From JAFGOG01 sp034429215 (lineage in GTDB: Bacteria; Chloroflexota; Anaerolineae; JAAYZQ01), in NCBI GenBank assembly GCA_034429215.1, contig DAOUGI010000080.1:1-64000 (forward strand): a stretch of 64,000 nt of DNA. The letters run 5' to 3'. The notes below the pieces were generated by a model. That model was given only the letters and a program-made list of their open reading frames with translations. It did no database searches and was not told the DNA's origin. Both the position numbers and the translations under genes were made by a program. Numbering within the stretch: position 1 is the first letter of the stretch; every line of letters begins with the position of its first letter. This document shows, piece after piece, positions 1 to 9,006 of the stretch.

Positions 1-331
1 CCCGCCTCAATTCCTCTTCCACGATCAACTGCTTTGCCAGGTTGCGGCTCAGACGGTCAATCTCACGCGGTATCAGCACGTCAAAAGCGCCGGCGGCAGC
101 CATTGCCCTGATACGGGTCAACCCTTCCAGCTCAAAGGCCGCGCCGCTTGCGCCCTTGTCGTCTTCGCTCACCTCTTCCACGATCTGATACCCCTTGCCT
201 ACGGCATATTGCCGCGCCAATTCCAGTTGGCTGGCGAGGTTGCGCCCATCCTTACCCCTGTCGTCGCCACTGCACCGGGCGTATAGCACCGCCCGTTTGC
301 CGTGGCCGTTGCCGTTTCCATTGTCGCTCAT
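1..331 (-). CDS. Large serine recombinase, N-terminal part (runs off the left edge)
   Basis: Reading the minus strand from the ATG at 331 gives 110 codons without a stop, continuing past the window edge. The start is MSDNGNGNG, then the resolvase catalytic-domain hallmarks: YARCS with the likely nucleophilic serine, an acidic EDDKGASG segment, and REIDRLSRN, which carries the conserved arginines. It is closely similar throughout to the start of the divergent recombinase at 455, so the two look like an inverted duplication. The family cuts and rejoins DNA through a 5'-phosphoserine intermediate and usually integrates, excises or inverts mobile DNA. Only the catalytic N-terminus is visible, so whether the recombinase and zinc-ribbon domains are intact is unknown. 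AAAGGA lies about ten bases upstream of the start inside the palindrome. Confidence 0.85.
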   Translation of the reverse strand, partial: MSDNGNGNGHGKRAVLYARCSGDDRGKDGRNLASQLELARQYAVGKGYQIVEEVSEDDKGASGAAFELEGLTRIRAMAAAGAFDVLIPREIDRLSRNLAKQLIVEEELRR

Positions 332-336
332 TGTTC

Positions 337-365
337 TTGGTCCTTTCGCCCGCTTGTGCTACAAT
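337..365 (+). promoter_or_regulatory. Promoter for the rightward recombinase
   Basis: TTGGTC (337-342), a 17-base spacer, then TACAAT (360-365), pointing right. Transcription would start near 372 and cross the palindrome centre before reaching the ATG at 455. It lies in the left arm, next to the other gene's start codon. Confidence 0.5.
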
Positions 366-420
366 GCGGGGTGGGCCGGGTTACTTTGCTTTCCAGGGCC
401 AGCAACCCGACCCACCCCGC

Positions 421-449
421 ATTGTAGCACAGGCGGGCGAAAGGACCAA
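421..449 (-). promoter_or_regulatory. Promoter for the leftward recombinase
   Basis: This is the mirror copy of the 337-365 element in the right arm: TTGGTC (complement of 444-449), 17 bases, TACAAT (complement of 421-426). It points left, so the two promoters face each other and their transcripts would overlap by about 40 bases. Confidence 0.5.
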
Positions 450-454
450 GAACA

Positions 455-2119
455 ATGAGCGACAACGGAAACGGAAAACGGGCGGTGCTGTACGCCCGAA
501 CGAGCTATGACGACCGGGACACCGACGACCGGAACCTTCATGGTCAGTTGGAGATGGCGCGGACGTATGCACGAGCCAGGGGCTATATCATCGTCGCCGA
601 GATCAACGAAGATGACAAGGGCGCCAGCGGCGCGGCTTTCGAGCTGGAAGGGCTGAGCCGCGTCCGCCAGATGGCACAGGCCGGGGAGTTTGACGTGTTG
701 GTGCCCAGAGAGCTCGATCGGCTGAGCCGTAACCTGGCGAAGCAACTGATCGTCGAAGAGGAACTGAAACGGGCCGGCGTACAGATCGAGTACGTGTTGG
801 GAGAGTACCCAGACACACCGGAAGGACGCCTGAACAAGCACATCCGGGCGACGATTGCCGAGTTTGAGCGGGAAAAGATCACCGAGCGGCTGGTGAGAGG
901 CCGGCGCAACAAGGTCAAGGCCGGGCACGTGCTTGTGAATAAGAAGGCACCCTATGGCTACCACGTAGTCGAGGTAGAGGGCAAGACGACCTTGGCGATC
1001 CAGGAATCAGAGGCACAGATTGTACGGCTGATTTTTACCTGGTACGTCTGCGGCGACGGAGAAAACGGACCGATCAGCTTGCGTGCACTTGCCGAAAGGT
1101 TGCAGGGGGTTCCGACCTTTGCTGACCTCAGGGGAACGGCAAGAAAAAGAGAGCAGGGAGTGTGGGGAACGTCGGTAGTACGACGAATGCTCAGGAATGA
1201 AACCTACGCCGGCGTATGGCACTATGGCAAGAAGCGGATTCACAATGGCCACACGGTGCATAACCCGCCTGATCATTGGTTGGCCATTGAGGTGCCAGCT
1301 CTTGTCTCCCGCGAGGTCTGGGAAGGAGCACAAGCGCGGTTCGCGACAAACAAAGAGGAGTCGATGCGAAATATGAAGCATTCCTATCTACTGTCAAAGC
1401 GTGTTACGTGCGGCGAGTGCGGGCTCAAGATGACCGGCACTCCTCTCCATACCTATCGCAGCAACGGGAACCATTATCTCCACCTTTATTACCGCTGCAA
1501 GGCAACCGAGGGTAAGGCTTATGTCAACACTTGCCACTCGCCTTTTTTCTCAGCTACGGAGGTTGACGCAGCGGTCTGGGAATGGATCAAGTCTTTCCTG
1601 ACCGATTCGACAGTTCTGAATCGTGGCCTGGACAAGTACCAGACAGAACGGGAGGTAGAAAATGCACCACTCCGAGAACGATTGCAGGTGGTTGACGATC
1701 TGCTTGGCCAGAACCGGGAGCAGTTAGCGCGGCTACTGGATCTGTATCTGCTAGGAGAATTCCCCAAGGAATTGCTGACCGACCGCAAGGCCAGGTTAGA
1801 AACGACAATTGGGGCACTGGAGAGGGAGCGGGTCGGCCTGGCCACACAACTGGAAGCGCGAACCCTGACACCGGGGCAGGTACGGGCATTGCAGGATTTT
1901 GCTGCCAGGACGGCTAAAGGATTGGTGCACGCCGAGGATGACATATCCGAGCGGCGTGCGCTGATCGAGGACTTGAGTGTGCAGGTAACGTTGACCATGG
2001 AGGACGGGCAGAAGGTAGTCTATGCGCGGTGTCTGTTGGGGGAGAAGCGTTTGTTGGTTGTGTCACCTATCACAGATAGAGTGACCGGGCAAGCATCGGT
2101 CAGGGCGTTGACAGGTTAG
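455..2119 (+). CDS. Large serine recombinase
   Basis: 554 residues. The N-terminal resolvase domain (about 8-150) carries YARTS with the candidate catalytic serine and RELDRLSRN. A recombinase domain follows (about 160-290, with APYGYHVV). Next is a zinc-ribbon region (about 305-360) with CGECGLKMTG and later cysteines in YYRCKA and NTCHS. The C-terminal half contains a charged predicted coiled coil (about 400-470). Length and order fit integrase- or transposase-type large serine recombinases. The start is ATG 455 after AAAGGA, the same position as in its divergent partner. The ftcD promoter overlaps its 3' end. No other phage or transposon genes are visible, so the pair may be a minimal mobile element whose left part lies outside the window. 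Confidence 0.92.
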   Translation: MSDNGNGKRAVLYARTSYDDRDTDDRNLHGQLEMARTYARARGYIIVAEINEDDKGASGAAFELEGLSRVRQMAQAGEFDVLVPRELDRLSRNLAKQLIVEEELKRAGVQIEYVLGEYPDTPEGRLNKHIRATIAEFEREKITERLVRGRRNKVKAGHVLVNKKAPYGYHVVEVEGKTTLAIQESEAQIVRLIFTWYVCGDGENGPISLRALAERLQGVPTFADLRGTARKREQGVWGTSVVRRMLRNETYAGVWHYGKKRIHNGHTVHNPPDHWLAIEVPALVSREVWEGAQARFATNKEESMRNMKHSYLLSKRVTCGECGLKMTGTPLHTYRSNGNHYLHLYYRCKATEGKAYVNTCHSPFFSATEVDAAVWEWIKSFLTDSTVLNRGLDKYQTEREVENAPLRERLQVVDDLLGQNREQLARLLDLYLLGEFPKELLTDRKARLETTIGALERERVGLATQLEARTLTPGQVRALQDFAARTAKGLVHAEDDISERRALIEDLSVQVTLTMEDGQKVVYARCLLGEKRLLVVSPITDRVTGQASVRALTG

Positions 2120-2136
2120 ATGGAAGGTGCTAGAAT
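2108..2136 (+). promoter_or_regulatory. Promoter of ftcD
   Basis: TTGACA (2108-2113), 17 bases, TAGAAT (2131-2136). The -35 box lies inside the last codons of the recombinase (stop 2117-2119), so the recombinase abuts the ftcD unit with no spare DNA. Confidence 0.7.
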
Positions 2137-2160
2137 CTCGGCACTTGTGGGAGGCAAAAA

Positions 2161-3045
2161 GTGAAACAGATCGTCGAATGTGTCCCCAATTTCAGTGAAG
2201 GCCGCCGCCAGGAGGTGATCGACCGGATCGTGGCGGCCATGGCTCAAGTGCCGGGCACCAGCGTGCTCGACGTACAATCCGACGTGGATCACAACCGTTC
2301 GGTGGTGACGCTGGTCGGCTCACCCGAGGCAGCACTCGAGGCCGCTTTCCAGGGCATCGCCAGCGCGGCACAGCTCATTGACATGGAACATCACCATGGC
2401 GCCCACCCTCGCATGGGAGCAACGGACGTTGTGCCCTTTGTGCCGGTTCAAGGGGCGACGATGGACGACTGTGTGGCGCTCGCCCGCCGGCTCGGCGAGC
2501 GGGTCGGCACCGAGCTGGGCATCCCGGTCTATCTGTACGAAGAGGCGGCAACGCGCCCCGAACGGCGCAACCTGGCCGACGTGCGGCGCGGCGAATATGA
2601 AGGGCTCAAGGCCGAGATGGCCGCCGAGCCCGGCCGGACGCCCGATTTCGGTCCGGCGCACCTGGGAACCGCCGGGGCAACGGCTATCGGCGCCCGCCCG
2701 CCGCTGATCGCCTTTAACGTCTATCTGAACAGCACTGATGCAGCTCCGGCCAAAGCGATTGCTAAGGCGGTGCGCCACTCCAGCGGCGGACTGCATTTTG
2801 TCAAGGCCCTGGGTCTGCTCGTGGACGGGCAGGCTCAGATCTCGATGAACCTGACCGACTATCGCCAAACCCCGATCCACCGCGTGGTAGAGATGATCCG
2901 GACCGAGGCAGCCCGTCGCGGCCTGACAATCACCCGCTGTGAGGTAGTCGGCCTGCTTCCGGCGCAGGCGCTGTTCGAAGCCTCTCAGTTTTATCTGCAA
3001 CTGCACGATCTGCCGGCCGGTCAGATCCTGGAGAACCGGCTCTAG
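2161..3045 (+). CDS. ftcD: Glutamate formimidoyltransferase
   Basis: 294 residues. Transfers the formimino group between formiminoglutamate and tetrahydrofolate, usually the last step of one histidine-degradation route. The opening VECVPNFSEGRR is the family signature. The MEHHHGAHPRMGATD segment (about 75-90) contains the conserved catalytic histidine. Length fits the stand-alone transferase, and the cyclodeaminase domain present in the bifunctional form is absent. The start is GTG 2161, set by GGAGG about seven bases upstream. No other hut genes are adjacent, so the pathway here cannot be judged from context. Transcribed from the promoter at 2108-2136. Confidence 0.93.
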   Translation: MKQIVECVPNFSEGRRQEVIDRIVAAMAQVPGTSVLDVQSDVDHNRSVVTLVGSPEAALEAAFQGIASAAQLIDMEHHHGAHPRMGATDVVPFVPVQGATMDDCVALARRLGERVGTELGIPVYLYEEAATRPERRNLADVRRGEYEGLKAEMAAEPGRTPDFGPAHLGTAGATAIGARPPLIAFNVYLNSTDAAPAKAIAKAVRHSSGGLHFVKALGLLVDGQAQISMNLTDYRQTPIHRVVEMIRTEAARRGLTITRCEVVGLLPAQALFEASQFYLQLHDLPAGQILENRL

Positions 3046-3065
3046 CGCCTAGTACTTGTGGGGGA

Positions 3066-3094
3066 TTGCCAGGGGCCAATTCCTGCCGTATAAT
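3066..3094 (+). promoter_or_regulatory. Promoter of the NYN protein / histidine kinase unit
   Basis: TTGCCA (3066-3071), 17 bases, TATAAT (3089-3094). The nearest downstream start is ATG 3154, giving a leader of roughly 50 bases. Confidence 0.65.
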
Positions 3095-3153
3095 TGAAAA
3101 GCAGGCGAGCAGGGCCTGTACTCATATCTGTGTGTACCCGAAGAATAGGGACA

Positions 3154-3633
3154 ATGCCGATCCTGATCGATGGCCACAACCTGATTGGCCGGATGCCCGC
3201 CCTGTCACTTGCCGATCCTGACGACGAGCGGCAGTTGGTGATGCTATTGCTTGCCTATAGCTCCCGGGCCAGGAAACCCATGACGGTCGTCTTTGATCCC
3301 GGCGGAGCCTTTGCCCTGTCCGAGACACAACGGCACGGCAGAGTAGAGGTGGTATTCGCCCGCCACGGCAGCAACGCCGATCAGGTAATCGTTCGCCGCG
3401 TACGGCGCAGCCGCGATCCGGCGGGCATCACCGTCGTCACGTCGGATCGGGAACTGGCCAGCCAGGCTCATAGTTATGGCGCCAAGGTCAAGAGCGCCGA
3501 GGATTTTGCCGCTGAGATGAGCGCCTTGGCCGAAGACGGATCCGAAGGTTCTGATACCCCCCTCTCCGCTGCCGAGCTAGAAGCATGGTTAGCCCTGTTT
3601 GAGCGTAGGAATGGAGCCAATGCCCTGGGCTGA
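3154..3633 (+). CDS. YacP-like NYN domain protein
   Basis: 159 residues from ATG 3154. The start MPILIDGHNLIG is the N-terminal strand and acidic residue of NYN (PIN-like) nuclease folds. FDPGG, the SNADQVIVRRV segment and TVVTSDRELASQA supply further conserved acidic positions. YacP/NYN proteins are predicted metal-dependent ribonucleases; the substrate is not known here. An upstream extension is possible, but it would start with sequence unlike the family and would sit on the promoter. The gene overlaps the start of the following histidine kinase by about 20 bases, implying coupled translation. Confidence 0.82.
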   Translation: MPILIDGHNLIGRMPALSLADPDDERQLVMLLLAYSSRARKPMTVVFDPGGAFALSETQRHGRVEVVFARHGSNADQVIVRRVRRSRDPAGITVVTSDRELASQAHSYGAKVKSAEDFAAEMSALAEDGSEGSDTPLSAAELEAWLALFERRNGANALG

Positions 3634-6616
3634 GCTGATCGACGCTGCCCTCTGGCTCATGGCGATGGTCGCCTTCCTTGTGGTGGGGAACATCCTCTAT
3701 CGCCGCCAGGATCTGCCGACACGCCTGCTCCTGGCGTTGCTCGTGGTCCTGGCAGTGGTTCTCATCGCCCTTTATCTGCTCACGACGACACTCTTTTCCA
3801 GGCTCTTTCCGCAGTTGGCGCCGCACCTGCCACCGCTGATGATCGCCAGTCTGACGATGGCGCTCGCAGTCGTGGCCATGCTTCCCTTGCGCGATCGCCT
3901 GCTGCGCACCGTGGAACGGCTGCTCTTTCGCGGCAAGCCAAACCGCCAGCAATCGCTACAGGAGTACTCACGGATGTTGACCACCCTGATCGCTCTGCCG
4001 CGCCTGCTGGAGACGGTGGCCGATCAGGTCGAGGAGGTCTTTCATCCGTCAGGGCTGGCCATCGTGCTGGCCGACGAGGAGACGACTTTCCGGGTGATGC
4101 TCAGCCGGGGACAGATGGCGGTCAGCCCGGCCTGGCGCGAGGGGATCGGCCTTGACGATCAGCACTTTCTACCTGCTCACCTGGCAACCCGACGCCGGCC
4201 CTTGTCCCTATCTCACGATCTCGACGATCTGCCAGCCACGCACAAGCCGGAGTGGCTGGGCTTGCGAGAGGGTGGCACCGAGCTGTTGGTGCCGATGCAC
4301 CTGCACGGCAAGCTGACCGGCTGGCTGGTGCTGGGGCCGAGGCTGGCCGCTCGGGGTTATGGACGGCAGGACCTCGATTTCCTGAGTGCCATGGCCGACC
4401 AATCGTGCGTCGCCTTTGAGAACGCTCACCTATACGACGCCATGCAGCAGCGGGCAACCGAGCTGGCTATGGTAGCCATGGTCTCTTCGGTCATCTCTTC
4501 GTCGCTCGACCTGGAATATGTGCTTCAAACGATCGTCGAGTCGGCAATCCAAGTTATCGGCTGCGACAAGTCGGCCATCTTTGAGCTAGACGAGGATGGC
4601 CGCGAGCTCAGCCTGCGCATGGCAAGGGGGTTGAGCCAAGACTATGTCGAAAACTCGCTGCATATGCCGGTAGGCCAGGATACGCGGGCGTTGGCCACCG
4701 CTACCGGCACCCCGCTCGTCGTCCCTGACATAGAGACTGAGCCGCGGTTGGTCACCCTGTTACCCCTAGCCCGCCAGGAGGGCTTTCGCGGCGTGATCGA
4801 TCTGCCGCTCCTCGGCCGCCGCGGGCTGTTCGGCGTGCTGACCGTGTACTTTGCCAACGTTCACCACCCGTCGACCAACGAGATGGAGGTGCTGACCACC
4901 TTTGCCAGCCAAGCGGCAACCGCCATCGAGAATGCCCGTCTGTATGCCGCGGTCAGCCATGAGCGGGACCGAGCCAGGCGGCTGTACGAAAAGACCGACG
5001 CTGCCCTGGCCCACCGGGTGGAGGAGCTGACTGCCATCGAGGAAGTGAGCCGGCAGTTGACCAGCACGCTGGAGCTGCAACGGGTCATGGATCCGGTTCT
5101 GGAGCGGGCGTTACAGGCAACAGGCGCCGAGCGGGGCGTGATCGCCTTGTACGAGCAGGAGCAGCACGGCCTGCGCCTCCTGGCTCAGAGCGGCTATCCC
5201 CCCGAGGTGCGCCGCTATCAGGCCGAGCCATGGCCGGATGATCAGGGCATCACCGGCCGGGTGGCCCGCAGCGGCGTCACAGCCCTGGTGCCCGAAGTGG
5301 TCCACGATGCCGACTATGTCCAAGCTGCACATGAGACACAGTCAGAGATCGGCGTGCCCATCATCCACGATCACACCGTCATCGGCGTCATTACCCTCGA
5401 AAGCGATCGACCGGCGGCCTTTACCCTCGAGCAGATCCGGTTCGTGGAGCTTTTGGCCAGACACGCCGCCATCGGCATGAACAACGCGCAGCTCTTCCAG
5501 CAGGTGACAGAGGCCCACGACCGCCTCCAGGCCGTGCTCAACTCTACCCGCGACGCGGTGATCGTCCAGGATATCACCGGCCGGGTGATCCTGGCCAATC
5601 CCCGCGCGGGTGAGATTTTCGGCCCGGAGGGCGAAGAATGGCTGTGGCTCAATGACCCGCTCGACCTGAGCCAGGTAATGGCCAGCCGCATGGCTCAGGA
5701 CAGGGAGGTCGATACCGACAGGCTGGCAGAGATTATCCGCCGCCTCAGCGACCGGCCGGATGAGGCTGCCGACGTGACCTTTAGCTTTGGCGGCGACAGC
5801 CATCGCCGGTACGTGGATGGAACCGCTTCGCCCGTGGTCAGCGCCAGCGGCCAGGTGATCGGCCGGGTGGCGGTGCTGCGCGATGTAACCCACCAGCACG
5901 AGCTGGAGCAGTTCCGCGAGGATATGACCAGCATGCTGATCCACGATCTCCAGGGGCCGCTAGCCGCCGTCATCAGCAGCCTGGAGATCCTGCGCGACGA
6001 CTATCAGGTGGATTCCGGTGCGCCCGGCGAGCTGGTGCGCATCGGCTTGGGCAGCGGGCGCAAGCTGCTAGGCCGCATCGAGTCTCTGCTGCGCATCCGG
6101 CAGTTAGAGGAGAAGCAGGTACGCCTCGATCTGCGGACCGTACCCCTGAGCGAGGTGATCCAGCCGATCGTCCAGGAGTACAGGTCCACCGCCACAACAT
6201 CCAAGATTGCCCTGGAGGTGAACCTGGCCTCAGGTCTGCCTCCGGTCGTCGTAGACGAAGAGATCATCGGCCGCCTGTTCGGCAACTTACTAGACAATGC
6301 GCTCAAGTACACGCCAACCGGCGGGCGGATTGAGATCCGGGCCTCGCTTGAATCGAGCGCCGACGGTCCCCATGCGCTGTGCGCCGTGACCGATAGCGGT
6401 CCGGGCATTGCCGCGGAGGTGCAGGAAACGATCTTTGAGCGGTTCCGGCGAGGCGCCAAACCTCGACCCGGCCGCCGAGGCGGCACGGGTATCGGGCTGA
6501 CCTATTGCAGGCTGGCCATCGAAGCCCACGGCGGACGCATTTGGGTCGAAAGCCAGGTGGGGCATGGCAGCACTTTTTACTTAACACTGCCGGTAGATAC
6601 AGGACAAGGAAGATGA
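3611..6616 (+). CDS. Membrane histidine kinase with three GAF domains and a PAS domain
   Basis: About 1001 residues. Three hydrophobic helices (about 8-95) are followed by GAF-like domains near 130-275, 295-445 and 475-630, a PAS domain near 635-750, and a HisKA segment whose H-box reads MLIHDLQGPLAAV. The HATPase domain has the N-box LLDNALKY, DSGPGIA and GGTGIGL. It should autophosphorylate on the H-box histidine in response to ligands bound by the GAF/PAS stack. No response regulator is adjacent, so its partner is unknown. ATG 3611 is chosen; TTG 3599 and ATG 3620 are alternatives because of the overlap with the NYN gene. Confidence 0.88.
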   Translation: MEPMPWAELIDAALWLMAMVAFLVVGNILYRRQDLPTRLLLALLVVLAVVLIALYLLTTTLFSRLFPQLAPHLPPLMIASLTMALAVVAMLPLRDRLLRTVERLLFRGKPNRQQSLQEYSRMLTTLIALPRLLETVADQVEEVFHPSGLAIVLADEETTFRVMLSRGQMAVSPAWREGIGLDDQHFLPAHLATRRRPLSLSHDLDDLPATHKPEWLGLREGGTELLVPMHLHGKLTGWLVLGPRLAARGYGRQDLDFLSAMADQSCVAFENAHLYDAMQQRATELAMVAMVSSVISSSLDLEYVLQTIVESAIQVIGCDKSAIFELDEDGRELSLRMARGLSQDYVENSLHMPVGQDTRALATATGTPLVVPDIETEPRLVTLLPLARQEGFRGVIDLPLLGRRGLFGVLTVYFANVHHPSTNEMEVLTTFASQAATAIENARLYAAVSHERDRARRLYEKTDAALAHRVEELTAIEEVSRQLTSTLELQRVMDPVLERALQATGAERGVIALYEQEQHGLRLLAQSGYPPEVRRYQAEPWPDDQGITGRVARSGVTALVPEVVHDADYVQAAHETQSEIGVPIIHDHTVIGVITLESDRPAAFTLEQIRFVELLARHAAIGMNNAQLFQQVTEAHDRLQAVLNSTRDAVIVQDITGRVILANPRAGEIFGPEGEEWLWLNDPLDLSQVMASRMAQDREVDTDRLAEIIRRLSDRPDEAADVTFSFGGDSHRRYVDGTASPVVSASGQVIGRVAVLRDVTHQHELEQFREDMTSMLIHDLQGPLAAVISSLEILRDDYQVDSGAPGELVRIGLGSGRKLLGRIESLLRIRQLEEKQVRLDLRTVPLSEVIQPIVQEYRSTATTSKIALEVNLASGLPPVVVDEEIIGRLFGNLLDNALKYTPTGGRIEIRASLESSADGPHALCAVTDSGPGIAAEVQETIFERFRRGAKPRPGRRGGTGIGLTYCRLAIEAHGGRIWVESQVGHGSTFYLTLPVDTGQGR

Positions 6617-6649
6617 CGGCGATTGCCGCGCTCGCGAAAGGTGAATGAA

Positions 6650-8146
6650 ATGGCAGATTACGTACTAGCCCTCGACCAGGGCACGACCAGCTCGAGGGCC
6701 ATCGTTTTTGATCGCGCAGGGCGGATCGTCGCCACCGCCCAGGAAGAGTTCCCCCAGATCTATCCCCAGCCGGGCTGGGTGGAGCACGATCCCGAGGCGA
6801 TCTGGGGCACGCAACTGGGCACGGCGCGGCAGGCGATTGCCAGGGCCGGCATCGAGGCCGGCCAGTTGGCCGCTGTCGGCATCACCAACCAGCGTGAGAC
6901 GACCGTCGTATGGGACCGCGAGACAGGCGCACCACTGCACAACGCCATCGTGTGGCAATGCCGGCGCACCGCCGCCGATTGCGACCGGCTCCGCGCCGAG
7001 GGGTGGGCCGATCCGATCCGGGCCAAAACCGGGCTGGTGGTCGACGCTTACTTTTCCGGCACCAAGCTAGCCTGGCTGCTCGACCGGGTGCCCGGGCTGC
7101 GGGCCAAGGCCGAGCGCGGGCAGGCGCTGTTTGGGACGATCGACTCGTTCCTCATCTGGCGGCTGTCGGGCGGGCGGCTGCACGTCACCGACGTCAGCAA
7201 CGCCTCGCGGACGATGCTGTTCAACATCCACACGCTGGACTGGGACGACGAGATCCTGGCCAGGCTGCGCATCCCACGAGCGATGCTGCCCCAAGTGCGG
7301 CCATCGTCTGAAGTATACGGTCAGACCGACCCCCGCCTGTTGGGCGCGGCCGTGCCGATCGGGGGCGCGGCCGGCGACCAGCAGGCCGCTCTCTTCGGGC
7401 AGGCCTGCTTCACGCCCGGCCAAGCCAAGAACACCTACGGCACCGGCTGTTTCCTGCTGCTCAACACCGGCACCCAGGCGGTCGCCTCACAGCGCGGGCT
7501 GCTGACGACGATTGCCTGGCAATTGGGGAAAGGGAGCGCGGCGATCTATGCCCTGGAGGGCAGCGTGTTCATCGCCGGCGCGGCCATCCAATGGCTGCGC
7601 GACGGGCTGGGGATCATCACCACCGCCGCTGAGACCGAGGCGCTGGCCCGCCAGGTAGCCGACACCGGCGGAGTCTACTTTGTGCCCGCTTTCGTCGGGC
7701 TGGGCGCGCCGTACTGGGACGCCTATGCCCGGGGGACGATCGTCGGGCTGACGCGCGGCACCGACCGCCGACACCTGGCCCGCGCAGCGCTGGAGGCGAT
7801 CTGCCTTCAGAGCCGCGACCTGCTGGAGGCGATGACCGCCGATTCGGGTGTGCGGCTGAGCGCCCTCCGCGCCGACGGCGGCGCGGCGGCCAACAACCTG
7901 CTGATGCAGCTCCAGGCCGACCTGCTGGGCGTGGCGGTGCAGCGCCCGGCCGTGACCGAGACGACGGCCCTGGGCGCGGCCTACCTGGCCGGGCTGGCGG
8001 TGGGCTACTGGTCGGGCCTGGATGAGATCGCAGCCCAGTGGCGCGCAGACGCCGAGTTTGCCCCGGCAATCGGGCCTGGGCAGCGGGATGCGCTGTATGC
8101 GGGATGGCGGCGCGCCGTCGAGCGGGCACGAGGCTGGGCACAATAG
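6650..8146 (+). CDS. glpK: Glycerol kinase
   Basis: 498 residues, the usual length. Phosphorylates glycerol to sn-glycerol 3-phosphate with ATP. FGGY-family motifs are clear: DQGTTSSRAIVFD at the N-terminus, TNQRETTVVWD, NAIVWQCRRT, SNASRTMLFN, YGTGCFLLLNTG, and GLGAPYWDAYARG in the C-terminal domain. ATG 6650 is preferred over an earlier in-frame start because AGGTGA sits just upstream and the family start lies here. It is 33 bases after the histidine kinase and probably co-transcribed with it. No glycerol facilitator or glpD is visible next to it. Confidence 0.95.
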   Translation: MADYVLALDQGTTSSRAIVFDRAGRIVATAQEEFPQIYPQPGWVEHDPEAIWGTQLGTARQAIARAGIEAGQLAAVGITNQRETTVVWDRETGAPLHNAIVWQCRRTAADCDRLRAEGWADPIRAKTGLVVDAYFSGTKLAWLLDRVPGLRAKAERGQALFGTIDSFLIWRLSGGRLHVTDVSNASRTMLFNIHTLDWDDEILARLRIPRAMLPQVRPSSEVYGQTDPRLLGAAVPIGGAAGDQQAALFGQACFTPGQAKNTYGTGCFLLLNTGTQAVASQRGLLTTIAWQLGKGSAAIYALEGSVFIAGAAIQWLRDGLGIITTAAETEALARQVADTGGVYFVPAFVGLGAPYWDAYARGTIVGLTRGTDRRHLARAALEAICLQSRDLLEAMTADSGVRLSALRADGGAAANNLLMQLQADLLGVAVQRPAVTETTALGAAYLAGLAVGYWSGLDEIAAQWRADAEFAPAIGPGQRDALYAGWRRAVERARGWAQ

Positions 8147-8162
8147 GGTGAGGTGATCTAGA

Positions 8163-8981
8163 ATGAAATCCTTGAGCGAATTCGAACAAGCCGACCAATC
8201 GAACTGGAACCGGCTGGCGCCGCTCCACGCCCAATCGGCCTTTTACGACGTGCAAGGCTTCAAGGCCGGCCGGCTTTCGCTGCTGCCGATCGAGATGGAG
8301 GAGCTGGGCGACGTGGCCGGCAAGAGCCTGCTCCACCTGCAGTGCCACTTTGGGATGGACACGCTGTCGTGGGCACGGCTGGGGGCGCAGGTGACCGGCG
8401 TGGACTATGCGGACAAGGCGATCGAGCTGGCGCGCGAGCTGAGCCGTGAGACGGAGCTGGAGGCCAGGTTCATCTGCGCCTCGATCTATGACCTGCCGGA
8501 GCGGCTGAGCGGCGCCTTTGACATTGTCTTTACCTCCTATGGCGTGCTGTGCTGGCTGCCCGACCTGACGCGATGGGGACAGGTGATCGCGCATTTCCTC
8601 AAGCCGGGGGGCATCTTTTACCTTGTAGAGGGCCACCCATTCGCCAGCGTTTTTTACAACGAGAAGGATGCAACCGGGCTACAGGTGGCCTATCCCTATT
8701 TCCAGCAAGCCACGCCAGAGGCCTACACGAACGACGGCTCGTATGCCACGGACGCCGAGCTGCACTACACTGCCTACGAATGGCCTCACAGCCTGAGTGA
8801 CGTCGTGAATGCGCTGCTGGAGGCCGGCCTGCGGATCGAGTTCCTCCACGAGTTTCCCTATGGCTTTTACCAAAGCCTACCCTTCATGGTGCAGGGGGAA
8901 GACGGCTGGTGGCGGCTGCCCGAGCACCAGGAGTCGGTGCCGCTGGTCTTTTCGCTAAAGGCGGTCAAGCCCGAGCCCTAG
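8163..8981 (+). CDS. Class I SAM-dependent methyltransferase
   Basis: 272 residues. The Rossmann motif I region reads LLHLQCHFGMDTLSWA (about 58-73), followed by the acidic ribose-binding TGVDYADKAIELA and a later LKPGGIFYLVEGHPF strand. These are standard for class I methyltransferases. The substrate cannot be deduced. It starts 16 bases after glpK with GAGGTG nearby, so it is likely in the same transcript, although no metabolic link to glycerol is evident. It ends convergently with the ABC permease pair on the other strand. Confidence 0.85.
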   Translation: MKSLSEFEQADQSNWNRLAPLHAQSAFYDVQGFKAGRLSLLPIEMEELGDVAGKSLLHLQCHFGMDTLSWARLGAQVTGVDYADKAIELARELSRETELEARFICASIYDLPERLSGAFDIVFTSYGVLCWLPDLTRWGQVIAHFLKPGGIFYLVEGHPFASVFYNEKDATGLQVAYPYFQQATPEAYTNDGSYATDAELHYTAYEWPHSLSDVVNALLEAGLRIEFLHEFPYGFYQSLPFMVQGEDGWWRLPEHQESVPLVFSLKAVKPEP

Positions 8982-9006
8982 CGTAAGCCCTGCCAGGCAG
9001 CGTCCC

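Larger units (their letters stand above)
312..474. repeat. Long near-perfect palindrome between divergent recombinases
   Basis: Bases 312-382 and 404-474 are inverted copies that match at 68 of 71 positions, around a 21-base unique centre (383-403). Each arm includes the start codon and first six codons of the adjacent recombinase, its AAAGGA ribosome site, and a promoter-like element firing toward the opposite gene. The arrangement is read directly from sequence. A role as recombination site or regulatory switch is inference. Confidence 0.9.

Noticed and set aside
148..510. Plus-strand frames across the recombinase palindrome
   Set aside because: They overlap the divergent recombinase starts and lack any domain pattern; the real gene here is on the minus strand.
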